From Ilyonectria destructans (lineage: Eukaryota; Ascomycota; Sordariomycetes; Hypocreales; Nectriaceae), in assembly GCA_020740775.1 (NCBI GenBank), contig JAHEWK010000024.1:372001-436000 (forward strand): 64,000 nucleotides of DNA, in the 5' to 3' direction. Below are positions 1-10,808 of the stretch, one piece after another. The translations under genes were made by a program, and so were the position numbers. Position 1 is the stretch's first letter. Each line of letters starts with the position of its first letter. Below the pieces are notes generated by a model. That model saw only the letters and a program-made list of their open reading frames with translations, was not told where the DNA came from and did no database searches.

Positions 1-526
1 ATTGCCATGTCCAGACCGGGACCCCACGTTACCCAGGCCACTATTCCCGACTCTAGTCGCGTCGCTATGCTCCCCGACGCTGAGTTTATTTTTGGCGTCT
101 TTTACCACTAGGGGGTCATTGTTTGTTATTGGTTCCCTTGTACAATTGGCTATGACATCGTCACCTTCTCTCCCCTAACTTCGCCTGTCAAGCTTAAAAG
201 GCCATACGAGTGTCGTCTCATATCTAGGAGCTTCTTGCACCCTGTAGCTCGCCATCGATTCGAGAATAAAACTGAAGACCAACCCTCCTTGGCGGCCGAG
301 TGATGTGTCCGAAATAGGTCAACTGTCTCACATGGTCTCAACATTCGGCTGCACCCAGCTCTCCACGTCTTCACCGCTGTCCGGTTTAGCAGCATAGCTC
401 GAGAGTCAAGCGCCAGCATCATGCACTGATAATCGAATATGTGCAATAGCACGTGTGCCTTTGCTAAGTTGCCGGACATCCTTGACTAGATACGGGCGGA
501 GACAAGCACTAATAATACTCAAATCC
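1..526. other. intergenic flank, no gene seen
   Basis: I see no coding region with homology or intron structure here. It is the region 3' of the HET gene that ends at 527. Open frames in it are short and unlike any family I know. Confidence 0.5.
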
Positions 527-2797
527 CTACACCAAACAAATCTGCCGAATCCCAATCCGCCTCGACCCATCCCTGTCCGTATCAGCCTCTGAGTCCAACG
601 ACGCCAGCGCTTCCCCATGCATAATTCCATGCACGTACGCATGGCCAACATACTCATAATATCCGGGCCTCTCTTCGACGTCCCTCAAAATCACCGGCGC
701 CTTGGAACCCAATAGCACGCAAATGTGGTCGCCCTCTCGCATATCCGCCGGTCCAGAGCCCAAATCCCCCCCGGTCGTCATAAAGAAGCGCCTGTTCAGC
801 GCATGCCTCACGAGAGCGTTGTAGAATTCACGCCCTTCGTCTGCAGGCGCAATCTTTTGATGGTCGGCTGCATCCGTGGATGGATTTGATAAGTTAATGA
901 GCACGTCGTCGCCGCCTTTGAATCGTTGAAAGCCTGCTTCGTAGGTATCAGGTGCCGGGTATCGATCCCCTTCCGTGGCGTTCCAGATGAGGGTCCGCCA
1001 GAAGCATTCTTGGCGGTGGTTTCCTGGCTTGCGGGGGAAGTGCTGGGCGTCAGTCTCTTCGAGTAGTTTGGAATAGTCTTGGATGACTTTGTATGCTGAA
1101 GATTGCCGCTCGTCCTTTCCTGATGTCCACGTCTCTGCCAGCACCAGTGGCTTATCGTATATAAACCCAGTGACGGTAAGTTGATTCGGTGGATCATCTT
1201 CCACAAGCCGGCAATGGACGGTGCCGATACCCATGTTGTGCCAGCTATTTCCATCCGCGCTGTAGAAACCCATCGGACATCCCCCGTTGGACAACTCGTC
1301 ATCTATCTCGGTCGAGAGATCCGGTACCCACGAAGGAAGCGTGAGTCGGCGTGGCTTTCGCTGCAGCAGGAGCATCATCAAGGAATGGGTCGCGCGTATG
1401 CTCTCCTTTACCAGGTTTCCAAAGACTTGCTCCACCGGTTCTTTGTAGTCAGGGATGATGCCGAGACGAGGCACGAGGCCTAGGAGTGCAAACACCTTGT
1501 CGCGAGGATCCGTGGCGCTGTAGGATCTCGTCAAGTGAAGATAGTTCACCAGTCCGCCCCAGTTATCCCTGCGCTCTTGATTCGCTTCGTGAGCAACTTT
1601 TAAAGTCGCCTTGTCGAGAATCCATTTCGTTCCCTCACCCAGCCGATTCACTCTTTCAAAGAAAGGGTGGCCTTTCATATTCTCTATGCCGAGAGCAGCT
1701 TCCATGAAGGCATCCCACGGCAGCCATGACTCACCACAGCCAACCCAGACAGGATGCTCCCTCGAAGCAGCCACTTCTTGAATCACCCAGACGCGTCGCC
1801 ACCAGGGTCTTTCAAGGAGCTTCTGCACGGCAACCCACTCAGACGGATCCTGCGGGTTGGTGTGGTTGCCAAAGGAAGAGCCATGAAGCATGAGCAGTAG
1901 ATGCATCGGTGCATAGGTGTCCTGTTCCTCGCTCTTAATACCGAGGTTTAGTTTCTCGGTTGTGCTTGGCTCCGAGTGCCGCCTTGGTCTTGATGCCGAG
2001 GTGCTGCTTTCACCGTCCGAGTGGTTGACTAGTTGACGAGTTATGCTTCTTTGAGAGGCCATGTTGAAGGGGGATGTGGTTATGATGGGTTTGTCGAACA
2101 TCATGATTGCGTGAGCGTGTTTTTGTGTCCCGCTGCCCTGATCTTTGTTCTTCACTCCCTGTTGAGTGGAAGTTTGTTGTTCCCCGTCTTTCTTATCTGT
2201 AGTAGCTTGGCTTGAAGCTTCGCCCTCGGGTGCGTCTGATAGACGCATGGATTCAACATCCCTCGCAAGCTCTTCTTCCTTTCGGATCCTTTCAATAGCC
2301 TTAGTCATCTGAATATCATAGTTCTTCGCAAGAAGCCTTATCATTTCCATCGCCACTGCACTATCATCGGCCTCTTCGCCAAGCCAGACAGACACCTGGC
2401 CCGCGATAGCATAAATATGCCACATGAGCCGGACCTGGAAGTTGCGCTCATCAATGTCCTCCTGGTTGATGCAGATAGCGTCGATCCACAGCAAACGGTG
2501 CGATGCTTGATGGCGAACGGGGACATTTTCGCGCAGGCTTGTTGGGTTTCGCAGATGTTGCAGTGCGGCGAAGAGATTTCCCGTGACTTGAAAGGGTGTG
2601 CCGTCCATTAATATCTTTTGTTTGTTGAGTGGTGATCCCCATGTATATGAGAGAGCTTCATAGGGAGGAGCGGAAGCCAGCGGAACTGTCAAGAGTTCGC
2701 AGCTGATGTCGTCGTCATCCGCCGACATTTCGAGTTTGACGAGGCGGATCTCGCCATTATCCCTATCAAGGGGCCTGTAGATGTACTTTTCTTCCAT
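527..2797 (-). CDS. HET-domain (heterokaryon incompatibility) protein
   Basis: A single uninterrupted frame of 756 residues. The N-terminal half carries the HET domain (PF06985): a segment near residues 45-55 ending in YEALSYTWG, then the RLLWIDAICINQEDIDER block near residue 100, then RLMWHIYAIAGQVSVWLGE. A low-complexity, charged insert (about residues 180-290) separates it from the later HET blocks WWRRVWVIQEVA and SATDPRDKVFALLGL. HET proteins act in the cytoplasm in allorecognition and trigger cell death when incompatible alleles meet. They are numerous in Pezizomycotina and often sit in variable regions. The C-terminal half (about residues 450-756) has no further domain that I recognise. 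The start at the ATG 2795-2797 opens directly on the conserved N-terminus. Nothing links it to the metabolic genes downstream; it probably marks the edge of the accessory region. Confidence 0.93.
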   Translation of the reverse strand: MEEKYIYRPLDRDNGEIRLVKLEMSADDDDISCELLTVPLASAPPYEALSYTWGSPLNKQKILMDGTPFQVTGNLFAALQHLRNPTSLRENVPVRHQASHRLLWIDAICINQEDIDERNFQVRLMWHIYAIAGQVSVWLGEEADDSAVAMEMIRLLAKNYDIQMTKAIERIRKEEELARDVESMRLSDAPEGEASSQATTDKKDGEQQTSTQQGVKNKDQGSGTQKHAHAIMMFDKPIITTSPFNMASQRSITRQLVNHSDGESSTSASRPRRHSEPSTTEKLNLGIKSEEQDTYAPMHLLLMLHGSSFGNHTNPQDPSEWVAVQKLLERPWWRRVWVIQEVAASREHPVWVGCGESWLPWDAFMEAALGIENMKGHPFFERVNRLGEGTKWILDKATLKVAHEANQERRDNWGGLVNYLHLTRSYSATDPRDKVFALLGLVPRLGIIPDYKEPVEQVFGNLVKESIRATHSLMMLLLQRKPRRLTLPSWVPDLSTEIDDELSNGGCPMGFYSADGNSWHNMGIGTVHCRLVEDDPPNQLTVTGFIYDKPLVLAETWTSGKDERQSSAYKVIQDYSKLLEETDAQHFPRKPGNHRQECFWRTLIWNATEGDRYPAPDTYEAGFQRFKGGDDVLINLSNPSTDAADHQKIAPADEGREFYNALVRHALNRRFFMTTGGDLGSGPADMREGDHICVLLGSKAPVILRDVEERPGYYEYVGHAYVHGIMHGEALASLDSEADTDRDGSRRIGIRQICLV

Positions 2798-4436
2798 GGT
2801 GGGCAGGCCTGTCCATGAGATATTGGTTCGGCTGAGAATTGGTTATTAGCACCAAGGGCAGTGCGCCTTTATAGTACTGTCTAGGCGACAGACGAGGCGC
2901 ACTCATGTGACGTGGCACAGCCCGAGAGGGGTGGCATCGCTCGTCGTTTATTGGAGGCATGTCGCTCGTGGCTGTTGATAGTTAACGCCCAGTACCAAAC
3001 TACGCCTATCGTTGAACTTTTAAACTTGGCTAGATATGCAGCAACTGCCGCGGTCATGCGGAAAGGGTCTATCAGTCTTGGTCATTCGGACAAAAATCAA
3101 GCCTGATTTCATGTTCTCGCTTCAGCTCCATCTGGAGACAGACGTCTCCTCAAGATGCCCACACCTGTCGTCGTTCGAGTTCCAGAGCCGTGGTAGCTCT
3201 TGACGGGACGAGGGTACCAAATGGCTTACTAGAGATAATGATATTTTAAATTAGGAATAATAGAACTTGTAAGTAATACGGGCTTTCTTTAGATTAGAAG
3301 GCCTAGTAAAATGAATGATTTTGCAGTTACAGTTATGCGCTAATCACACAGCCCTCTTAGTTACAGCGCTATTGTCACGAGCGATAACGCTATAGAATTA
3401 AGTTCTCAGCGCTGTAGGCAGCGTACGACAAAGCTACTGAGCTAAAGCACCGCGCTATATCACATAACGCTCAGCGTTGCGTTTTAGTGCAGATGGCATG
3501 GTGTCAATAAACCTGTATGGCCTTCACATGACGATTTTATGTTGCTCTTGTTTTCTTGTCTAAATCCCCAACCAACATCCAGACTCAAACTCTTAATTAT
3601 CGGTCCAATCATCATGACATATCACCAGGAAGCTGCTTTTCTTCCTCTACGGTTGGCTCAGTCTTTATCTCAGCTGAATTATGCAAAGGCGATCATTGTC
3701 AGCGTCAGCATTGAAGGAAGGTGTGAGACTCGGATGCCCATTTGGCTCTGCTCTCAAGAATAGTTGGCTGATGCGTTCCCTGCGTATTGTTCTTCGCTTC
3801 GGCTGCGTTCCGGTTGGCAGCAATTCGACATGCGGAGCCCCTTCCGACAAGCACCAAGTTGCTTCCTTAATTCAGTAGTAGTAGTAGCGGCGATAGAGTG
3901 CCAACGGATATTTAATAATCATTATCTCGAATCAGCGACTTTTTCTTTCTTCTACATTATATGCCTAGTTTGAGCAATTCACAGGAGGAGATCGTGCTTC
4001 AACTCCAAAGTGCTGACAACTGCTCCCCCGCCCGACCGAGAGCATAACCAGAGCGAAAATTAAGGCGAGGAACAACGAATTAGGTTGCGATATTGAAACT
4101 TAAATTCTCAATCATTTACTCCTGAGCCTTGGGCTTCGTAGGAAGGTTGGAGCTGATCCCCGAAAGTAATGTTGATCTACTTGACGTAATGCACGAGAGC
4201 TTCGTTATGAACAACAGAACCTCACCGCGGTTGCTTTCTACTCTCCATGACATTGTTCCTGTGCGGATCTGTCGGAAAATTTGTCGCTTTTCAGTGATTC
4301 GTCTAGTAGATTGATAAGATGTAGACATGGAGGTTTATTTTGTGCAGAATTACAAAGGCGCTGCAAGAAACTCCAAGCTGGCGATCGCGACTTACCCTAT
4401 ATCCAACCGACTGCAATTGCTATTCTTCGGGCGATA
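2798..4436. other. long AT-rich intergenic region with a tRNA-like relic
   Basis: No gene can be supported. About 3230-3330 is AT-rich. Between about 3360 and 3490 there are several short inverted repeats built on AGCGCT/CAGCG. On the minus strand, 3448-3433 reads GCTTTAGCTCAGTAGC, like a tRNA D-arm/A-box, followed by a stem-loop at 3423-3410. No clear B box follows. The rest (about 3520-4436) holds only short open frames without family features. Confidence 0.5.
3380..3455 (-). repeat. possible tRNA-derived relic (degenerate)
   Basis: Read on the minus strand, the segment has an A-box-like TTTAGCTCAGTAGC, then a hairpin with CGCTG/CAGCG arms where an anticodon arm would lie. A proper T-arm with GGTTCGANNCC is missing and the acceptor ends do not pair, so it is not a working tRNA gene. 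A degraded tRNA or the head of a tRNA-derived SINE would fit. It lies in a gene-free AT-rich stretch, where fungal repeats often decay. Confidence 0.25.
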
Positions 4437-5489
4437 TTACTTTGCATCCCGCTCCTTGCATACATCTGAGAAGAAATCTAGCCCAGCCTCCTTTCTGATG
4501 GCACCGTACATGGAACTACTATCCAATGGCCTTTCAGGCTCCAAAACTCTGGCCTCCTGCATATGCTTCAAGGCGAGCTCACTAACCTCCAGCTTGGTTC
4601 CAGCGTCCGTCGCACACTTCAGAGCATGCTTCGCATCCTTAACCGCAAGTTGCACATCAAAACCCGCCTTCTCCGATGGGGCGGGGGCGTATAATCCCGT
4701 TGTGATTCGCTTTGAGTAGCTTTCCATGGTAGGTCCAAACATGTCGGCAATCATCGCCTCGAGCACCTGAGAGCCCAGCCCAGTTTTCTCGGCGAAGACG
4801 TGGGCTTCTGAAAGGACCTCCATGAATGAGACAACGCAAATGTTGCCGGCGATCTTGAGTAGGCTGGATTTGGAAACATCAGTTCCCATTGAGATGACGG
4901 ATCGCCCCATAACGCCATTGAGGTAGGGAGCGATCTTGTCGGTCGCTGAAGACGGGCCAGCAGTGACAAAAATGAGCTTGCCCGCTGCTGCCATAGGCGA
5001 TGCACCAAAAACCGGCGCTGCAAGACGTTAGTTCGTATTATTTTTTTTAAGAGAATTGAGTTATTCACCTGCGACAAACTCGCCGCCTGCTTCGGCAATT
5101 TGGCTAGCGACGGCTTTTGACGTGTCAGGGTGGACAGTCGAACAATCCACATACACCTTGCCTTTCAAACTTCCGGACGCAATGATGCCACGCGCTGTAT
5201 CTTGCAAAACTTGATCATTGCTTACCTTTGGGATGGATTAGTATTAAGCATCCTTTCAGGATCTGAATTGACTCACACAAGAGAAGATGATGTCGGACTT
5301 GCTTGCCAGCTCCTCTACCGTCTCGATTGGAATCGCACCGTCCTCTTTGAGTGCATCTCCCCGCGACAAGGTGCGATTCGTATATAGTAGTGCAGGTGCT
5401 CCTGAAGTGGCAAGATGTGATTGAAGGTTGCGAGACATGCCAATGCCCATCGAGCCGAGCCCGATCCAGCCAAGTTGTGCGTGAGACAT
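4437..5489 (-). CDS. NAD(P)-dependent 3-hydroxyisobutyrate dehydrogenase-like (beta-hydroxyacid dehydrogenase) protein
   Basis: Three exons on the minus strand: 5489-5277, 5225-5069 and 5017-4437, giving 316 residues. The N-terminus has the Rossmann motif GWIGLGSMGIGM (about residues 6-17). The first junction restores IIFSCVSNDQVLQD and the second restores FVAAPVFGASPMAAAGKL, both diagnostic for the 6-phosphogluconate/3-hydroxyisobutyrate dehydrogenase superfamily (PF03446). The C-terminal helical domain (PF14833) follows, with KIAGN in the usual place of the catalytic lysine. Family members oxidise beta-hydroxy acids or reduce semialdehydes with NAD(P); the substrate here is unknown. It is divergent from the GST at 6001 across a 511-bp promoter that holds the GGAGCTCC-type motifs shared through region A, so I place it at the left edge of that cluster. 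Confidence 0.9.
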
Positions 5490-5696
5490 TGTTGCGCGTT
5501 TGGTTGTAATTAAGATCACGAAACGTGTATTGACTGCTGGGATTCAGTTCCGGACTGAATATTACTTGTCTTTTGGTGTTCTGGTGTAGGGAGGCTGTAC
5601 AAAGCACCAGCTCCCTTCAGCAGCTCCTCCGCTTATCTACCTGCACCGTCCTCTGGCGATAATGCACTACGAGGTTGGGCTCCGCAGATCCCAGGT

Positions 5697-5839
5697 GGAG
5701 CTCCATCCAGCTCCATTTCGAGGTGTCACGGCAGTCGGCCCTTGGATGTCCGGGAAGCCACAGCGCCCAGTAACAACACTAGTGAAATCGACTCCGCAGC
5801 GAGGTGGAGTCTCGAATCTACGGCAGTGTGAGCTCCTCC
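5697..5839. promoter_or_regulatory. shared GGAGGAGCTCC-type sites in the divergent dehydrogenase/GST promoter
   Basis: GGAGCTCC at 5697-5704 and GAGCTCCTCC at 5830-5839 (reverse complement GGAGGAGCTC) lie between the divergent starts at 5489 and 6001. They match the palindrome repeated upstream of the other region A genes. Further partial half-sites (CAGCTCC at 5708-5714, GGAGGAG near 5862) lie nearby. Binding by the C2H2 regulator at 21050 is inferred. Confidence 0.6.
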
Positions 5840-6000
5840 GAGTCGAGATCTCGACAAGGCGGGAGGAGACCCCGCGGTAATGGAGCAGATGCGACTTTAT
5901 AACCAGACTTTTTCTCCAAGTCGCTCTCGTCACACTCTCGTCACATCTCGCTCGCCAATTCAATTATTCCTCTCGATATCACTCCGTGTAAACGTTCACC

Positions 6001-7006
6001 ATGTCTTTCGGAACGCTTTACTGGTATCCCAAGGCCCCTCGGGCGACCATGTGCCTGTACATCGCCGAATACAACAAGTACATTCCCCTCAGCCACCCTT
6101 GAATCTAGCCAAGTCTAACCGAGTCCAAGACTAGATATTGAGTATGTGGAGGCGTGGCCTATCAAGGTCGACGCGAGCAAGGGTGGAGTGGGGGAGGATT
6201 ATTGTATACATTCACGACCCACTGCGCCGTGTGGAGGCCATTGCTAATTATCAAACGACAGTGTCAAAATTCCCTCCTGGCAAGGTTCCGGCTCTGGAGC
6301 GCCCTGATGGATTTACACTATATGAGTGTATCCCTGTTTCTGTATACTGTAGGTGTATCTCTCTACCAGCACTCCCGGGAGTATGGCGGCTAAGTATTGA
6401 ACCAGTGGCGAAGCAAGATCCCAACACCAAGCTGCTGGGTTCATCTCTTGAGGAAGAAGCCACAGCTCTGAAGTAAGTAGATTTATTCCGAGCGCCGCGG
6501 GCTGTTATGGAAATTTCTAACCTCTTTGCAGGTGGGCATCTTTTGCCAACAGCGAGCTACTACCTCCTATCATGGCTTGGATAAACCCAGTGGTGAGTTT
6601 TATTGGCATAGAAATTAGTAAATGCTAACTCATGCTTCAACATTAAGATCGGTAAATCGCCTTCATCGCCGGAAATTCTTGCCACTGTTGAGAAGAACAG
6701 CGAGGCTATGGTCAGCGTGGTAGAAAAGGCACTGGCAGGCAAGAAATATCTTGTCGGAGAGACTTTGACTCTCGCCGATCTCTTTGTAGTAGCTGCCATT
6801 TCCAGAGGTTATCAGTTCGTAAGTATTCGACTCGAAGAGCCTGACCTGACTTTTTGTGCCTCTTGAAAACCCAGCTAATGCAACTCTAGGTGTTTACCAA
6901 GAAGTGGGCGGCCAGCCATCCTGCCATTCACGAGTGGTGGATGAGACTTAAGAGCGAGGATATCTGGAAGAAGATTGATGGGGAGCCTGTGGTCCTGGAT
7001 GACTAA
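6001..7006 (+). CDS. glutathione S-transferase, eEF1B-gamma N-terminal type (GST 1)
   Basis: Seven exons: 6001-6077, 6130-6203, 6262-6348, 6406-6472, 6532-6592, 6648-6818 and 6890-7006, giving 217 residues. The thioredoxin-like domain starts MSFGTLYWYPKAPRATM and carries KFPPGKVPALE near residue 55. The all-helical C-terminal domain has LPPIMAWINP and the N-capping TLADLFVV motif. Such GSTs conjugate or isomerise with glutathione and are common in fungal pathway clusters. It is clearly paralogous to the GST at 23639-24433, which shares most motif segments (LLGS, LPPIMAWINP, KVPALE). The third donor (GT at 6349) is the least certain junction; it gives VSVYLAKQDP. The two GSTs bracket most of region A. 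Confidence 0.9.
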
Positions 7007-7497
7007 ATTTGGCCTCTTTTTTCCTCGACGTACAGTGAATAATTCAATATGAAATGCAGTAAATTGTCTCAAATAGTATATTGCATTGACACTACCACCT
7101 TGACTGTTAATATCAAGTACATAAGCGTAAAAATGCGAATATAAAAAGCAAAAGGAAAAATAACCAAGCTATGTGAAGAGTCGAAGCAGAGCAAGGACCT
7201 AATTCTTGTGGACATAATTTTGCAATGCCACATAATTTGGCCTTCGGTGAAGGCTAGATCAAAATTATGAGCCTTTGAATACAAATCTAGACTTGTTGTA
7301 ACTGGAGATCGAAAAGTGGAAAAATTGCTTTTCACGCCTGGACAGAATGTAGCCGCCCGAGTCTGAGTCTAGTTACCCTGAAGCTTATGGTGTGCAGATT
7401 CTTTTTCCACACTCAGCCCTATTTAAATAGTGCAAAAATGTGACCCGGACGTTGGAATTAAGCAGTGGTTCCGTTAATCGAGTAATCTAAAAAATTT
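7007..7497. other. AT-rich convergent intergenic region
   Basis: This lies between the 3' ends of GST 1 and the aldolase. It is AT-rich without a recognisable gene, as expected for two convergent 3' UTRs. Confidence 0.5.
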
Positions 7498-8486
7498 TTA
7501 CAGGGAGTTCTCCAGGTCCACCAAGCCTTTCAAGATAGTATCCTTTTCACCCTCAAACCTAGCACTGGCGACCAGACCCAGCGGCCTTCTGCTTCGCCCC
7601 CCACCATAGCCATAGTAACGATCCAATGCCGCCTTCAAGCCAGCTACACCCAACTGCACCAAGACCCAGTCTGCTTGGCTAAGGCGGGTTTGAAGATCCT
7701 GGGCCTCCTTAATCTTACCCTCATCATACAACTTGAGGAGGTGAACATGCACCGCTGGTGCTAAGTTCGCCGCCGCAGCAATCACGCCATTTGAGCCAGC
7801 GACGAGTCCGTGCAAGAAGAAATCTGACTTTCCAGCGAATGCTGCAAATGGCTTCGTCGTTCGCTGATCATGAGCGACGCGGTGTAGCTTGCCCAGGTTT
7901 CCGCAGGTCAATTTGCAGCCGACGATGTTGGCGTTGGCAGCTGACAGCTCAGCGATAATATCGGAGTCAAGATCAATCCCCGAGGTGACGGCAGGGAAGT
8001 TGTAAAGCAGGATTGGGATTGGGGAAGCCTTGGCGACGTCATCGAAGAACTTGAAGATGACGGGCTTCTGCATGGCTCCAGCTGGATACGAGGTTAGTTG
8101 GGTCGACTAAATGGAACCTGAAGGGCATACTCACTCCAATAGCTGGGGGACAAGACGAGAGCATAATCAGCTCCAGCCTGTTTGGCCTCTTCACAAAGCT
8201 GGATGGATTCTCTTGTGCTCTGCGCACCACATCCAGCAATGATGACAGCACCGGGAATTCCGCTCTCCTTGAGGACGGAAGACGCAGTGGCAATTACTTC
8301 TTGTCGCTCGGAATGTAACAGATGAGGGGCTTCGCCGTTGGATCCCTGAATCACCAAGCCAGCGACGCCGGCCTTAGCGAGGCGGGTGATGTGGGCCTTG
8401 AGCGCTCCAAAGTCAAGAGTCTCATCTTCGTTGAAGAAGGCGACTACGGGAGCGTAGACTCCTCGAGGGGGACAAGTCGGTGCCAT
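7498..8486 (-). CDS. DapA-family (dihydrodipicolinate synthase/N-acetylneuraminate lyase) class I aldolase
   Basis: Two exons on the minus strand: 8486-8135 and 8081-7498, giving 311 residues. It has the DapA (beta/alpha)8 fold signatures: GVYAPVVAFF near residue 9, LVIQGSNGEAPHL near residue 44, YNFPAVTSGIDLD with the catalytic Tyr at 144, and VGCKLTCGN with the Schiff-base Lys at 174. True DapA has a GTTGE motif where this has GSNGE, which is closer to eukaryotic 4-hydroxy-2-oxoglutarate aldolase (HOGA) and fungal 2-keto-3-deoxy-acid aldolases. The expected reaction is reversible cleavage of a 4-hydroxy-2-oxo acid to pyruvate plus an aldehyde. It is divergent from the aminotransferase at 8819 across a short promoter with an inverted repeat, suggesting that both act on the same 2-oxo acid. 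The exact substrate cannot be told from sequence. Confidence 0.9.
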
Positions 8487-8670
8487 GATTGATTATGTAA
8501 AATTGAATAAATTAAAGCCGCAATGACCAGAAGACAGTTGCTGAATCCAACAGAGCGTTGTCGGATCTTTTCTATGTCATGGCCAGCGGGTGAAGAACCG
8601 ACGCCCCCACTGTGACCAACGGCTTTAGGCGCGGCCCTCATCCGAATCGCTCCCGATCACACATGTGGTG

Positions 8671-8685
8671 CTCCGCCAGGCGGAG
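8671..8685. promoter_or_regulatory. inverted repeat in the divergent aldolase/aminotransferase promoter
   Basis: CTCCGCCAGGCGGAG is a perfect 7-bp inverted repeat around one base, midway between the starts at 8486 and 8819. Its GGAG/CTCC ends fit the half-sites of the region A palindrome. GCGGAG also fits the CreA consensus SYGGRG, so carbon repression is an alternative reading. Confidence 0.5.
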
Positions 8686-8818
8686 TAATTCAGGCACAAG
8701 ACAAATGCGAACCCGAAGTCATTTGGTCCCTCGTGCAATTTACTCCAAGGCAGTTCCTTGGAAGTTCGTTTTTGTTGTCCGCTACGACACCTCATACAGT
8801 CAATTACGTTCTGCCACA

Positions 8819-10149
8819 ATGGGCGCCACTCAACCAGTCTCAGCATTCTCTAAGGGACAGTTCGTTCCCGCGGACAGCATCTTCGATGTGACGAGGAGAT
8901 ACGTTGGTGATACGTTCGCAAACAAAGTCAACCTCGGCCAGGGAACCTACCGCGATGAGAATGGACAACCGTGGGTATTGCCCTCGGTGCGAATGGCAAA
9001 GGAGATAGTTCTCGACGCCGGACACGAGTACCTGCCAATCGCGGGGCTTCCGCAATTTCGTGACGCAGCCGTCCGACTCGTTTTCCATGGGACAAAGGCT
9101 CTTGAAGAAAATAGGGTATGTTTTGAAAGAGTCGTCTCAAAAATGCATCTTACTAACATCCCCGTTGGTGGCCTCTTGCCAGTCGGTGTCGGGTACAGGA
9201 GCCCTCCTACTTGCAGGACTCACAATAAAAAAGGCCGGCTGTAGTGTGAAAACCGTCTACATCACGGATCCCACTTGGTCAAATCACAGCCTGCTGTTTA
9301 GCTCGATTGGCTTTGAGGTCAAGTCTCTGCCGTACTACAAGGATGGAAAGTTCGACTTTGATCGCTACGTGGAAGCCCTGCAAGCTGCCGACGACGAGTC
9401 TGCATTGGTGATGCATGCGTGCGCCCACAACCCCACTGGCTGTGACCCGTCTCGGGATCAGTGGAAGAAGATTGCCGCAATCGTCAAGGAGAAGAATATT
9501 TTCCCCATCTTTGATTCCGCGTACCTGGGCTTCAATTCAGGCTCCGTCGACGAGGATGCATGGGCGATCAAGTATTTTGTCGAGGACCTGGGCCTCGAAG
9601 CCTGCGTTTGCATGTCCTTTGCCAAGAGCATGGGCCTGTACGGAGAGCGCATCGGACTCACTGCCATGGTTGCCAACTCGGCAGACGCAGCTCGCACAGT
9701 CGGGTCGATCCTGGCGAATTCCCAGCGAGCGACCATTTCCAACCCCCCAGTGTACGGAGCCCGAATTGCAGCCACTGTTCTGGACACGCCGGAAATCGCC
9801 GAGCAGTGGAAGAAGGATTTGGTGACCATGTCAACACGCATTCTATCCATGCGCCAGAGGCTCTTTGACGAACTGCAAAGCCTCAAAACGCCTGGGGATT
9901 GGTCGCACATCATCAGTCAATCGGGCATGTTTGGATACATGGGAATCAGCTCCGCCCAGATCAGTTACCTCGAGAGTAAGTTTCCTCATTATTTTACTGG
10001 TTTAGTACTGTAAGCTAATGATATGTGCTGTAGCCAAGTATCACATTTACATGGCAGATACGTCGCGAATCTCAATTGCGGGGCTGAACGACGGCAATGT
10101 GAAGTATGTAGCTCAGGCATTGGATGATGCTGTCCGTACAATAGTTTGA
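8819..10149 (+). CDS. PLP-dependent aspartate/aromatic-type aminotransferase (class I/II)
   Basis: Exons 8819-9115, 9183-9975 and 10034-10149 give 401 residues. Family signs are VNLGQGTYRDENGQPWVLPSV near residue 40, SVSGTGALLLAG, ACAHNPTGCDPS, IFDSAYLGF and CMSFAKSMGLYGERIG with the PLP lysine at about residue 247. This is the aspartate aminotransferase fold, which passes an amino group between an amino acid and 2-oxoglutarate or a similar acceptor. The C-terminus is shorter than in textbook AAT, but the SRISIAGLN block with the carboxylate-binding Arg is present. Oddity: coding sequence for VASCQ, expected just before SVSGTG, lies in the intron at 9168-9182. The nearest upstream dinucleotide is TG, not AG (see findings). 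It shares its promoter with the aldolase. Confidence 0.9.
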
Positions 10150-10808
10150 GAAAAGTCCACAGTAATTAGTCTATCAAATGCAATGTTGATTCGATATAAT
10201 GCATATCCCATTTTTTGATCGTGCCATGTCCATGAGCAAAATCCGAAGCACAGCATTTCTTGCAATATGGATGGAGGGAGGGATGGAGCAACCTTGAACT
10301 CCTTGTACCCCAGTGCGACGGCCCCCAACCAATTGAATCGTGCTTTTACACCATCCTGCCGCTAACCAAAGTCACCACACTCTTGATAAGCGGGAGGAGC
10401 TCCGTGTGGTGGAGTGTGGAGGGTGGAGGTGGAGGAAGTGGAGGGACGGAGCAAATGCCGAGCATCTTTCTGACCCCCGCAGACACCTATCGAGATCGGC
10501 CTCCACTGAGCGGCTTTGCTCCTCCGATGCTGACGTTTGCTCCGATACTGGAGTTTGCTCGGCTGCAGGCCGTCATGTAGCATAAGAGGACGGAGGAGCA
10601 CCGGGATCAGGCTCCTCTCTGGATGAGACCCTCCGAACTGTCCCTTCCAGATTTCGCGATTGAGACACCGGCGATACGCGGGGCAGCTTCAAGATTATAA
10701 TCACCCTTGTAGCACCTGGCTTTTCCAGCGTATACAACCCTGAAGTCATTTCTCGCTCCCCACCTCCCAATCAGAGCATATTCCAAGCTCGACGCTATTT
10801 ACATCATA
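10150..10808. promoter_or_regulatory. oxoprolinase promoter region with repeated GGAG motifs
   Basis: This 659-bp stretch has no gene. It is full of GGAG/CTCC words: GGAGGAGCTCC at 10393-10403, a GGAGG/GTGGAG-rich run at 10408-10446, GCTCCTCC near 10518 and CGGAGGAGCACC near 10591. GGAGGAGCTCC is the region A palindrome. The purine-rich run GGTGGAGGTGGAGGAAGTGGAG near 10423-10444 could also form unusual DNA structure. Confidence 0.55.
10393..10403. promoter_or_regulatory. GGAGGAGCTCC site upstream of the oxoprolinase
   Basis: An exact GGAGGAGCTCC about 406 bp before the oxoprolinase start. The same 11-mer occurs at 15981, 24661 and 25309, before other region A genes. Confidence 0.6.

Noticed and set aside
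9458..9913. 151-codon open frame antisense to the aminotransferase
   Set aside because: It lies wholly within the conserved coding exon on the other strand and shows no family features.
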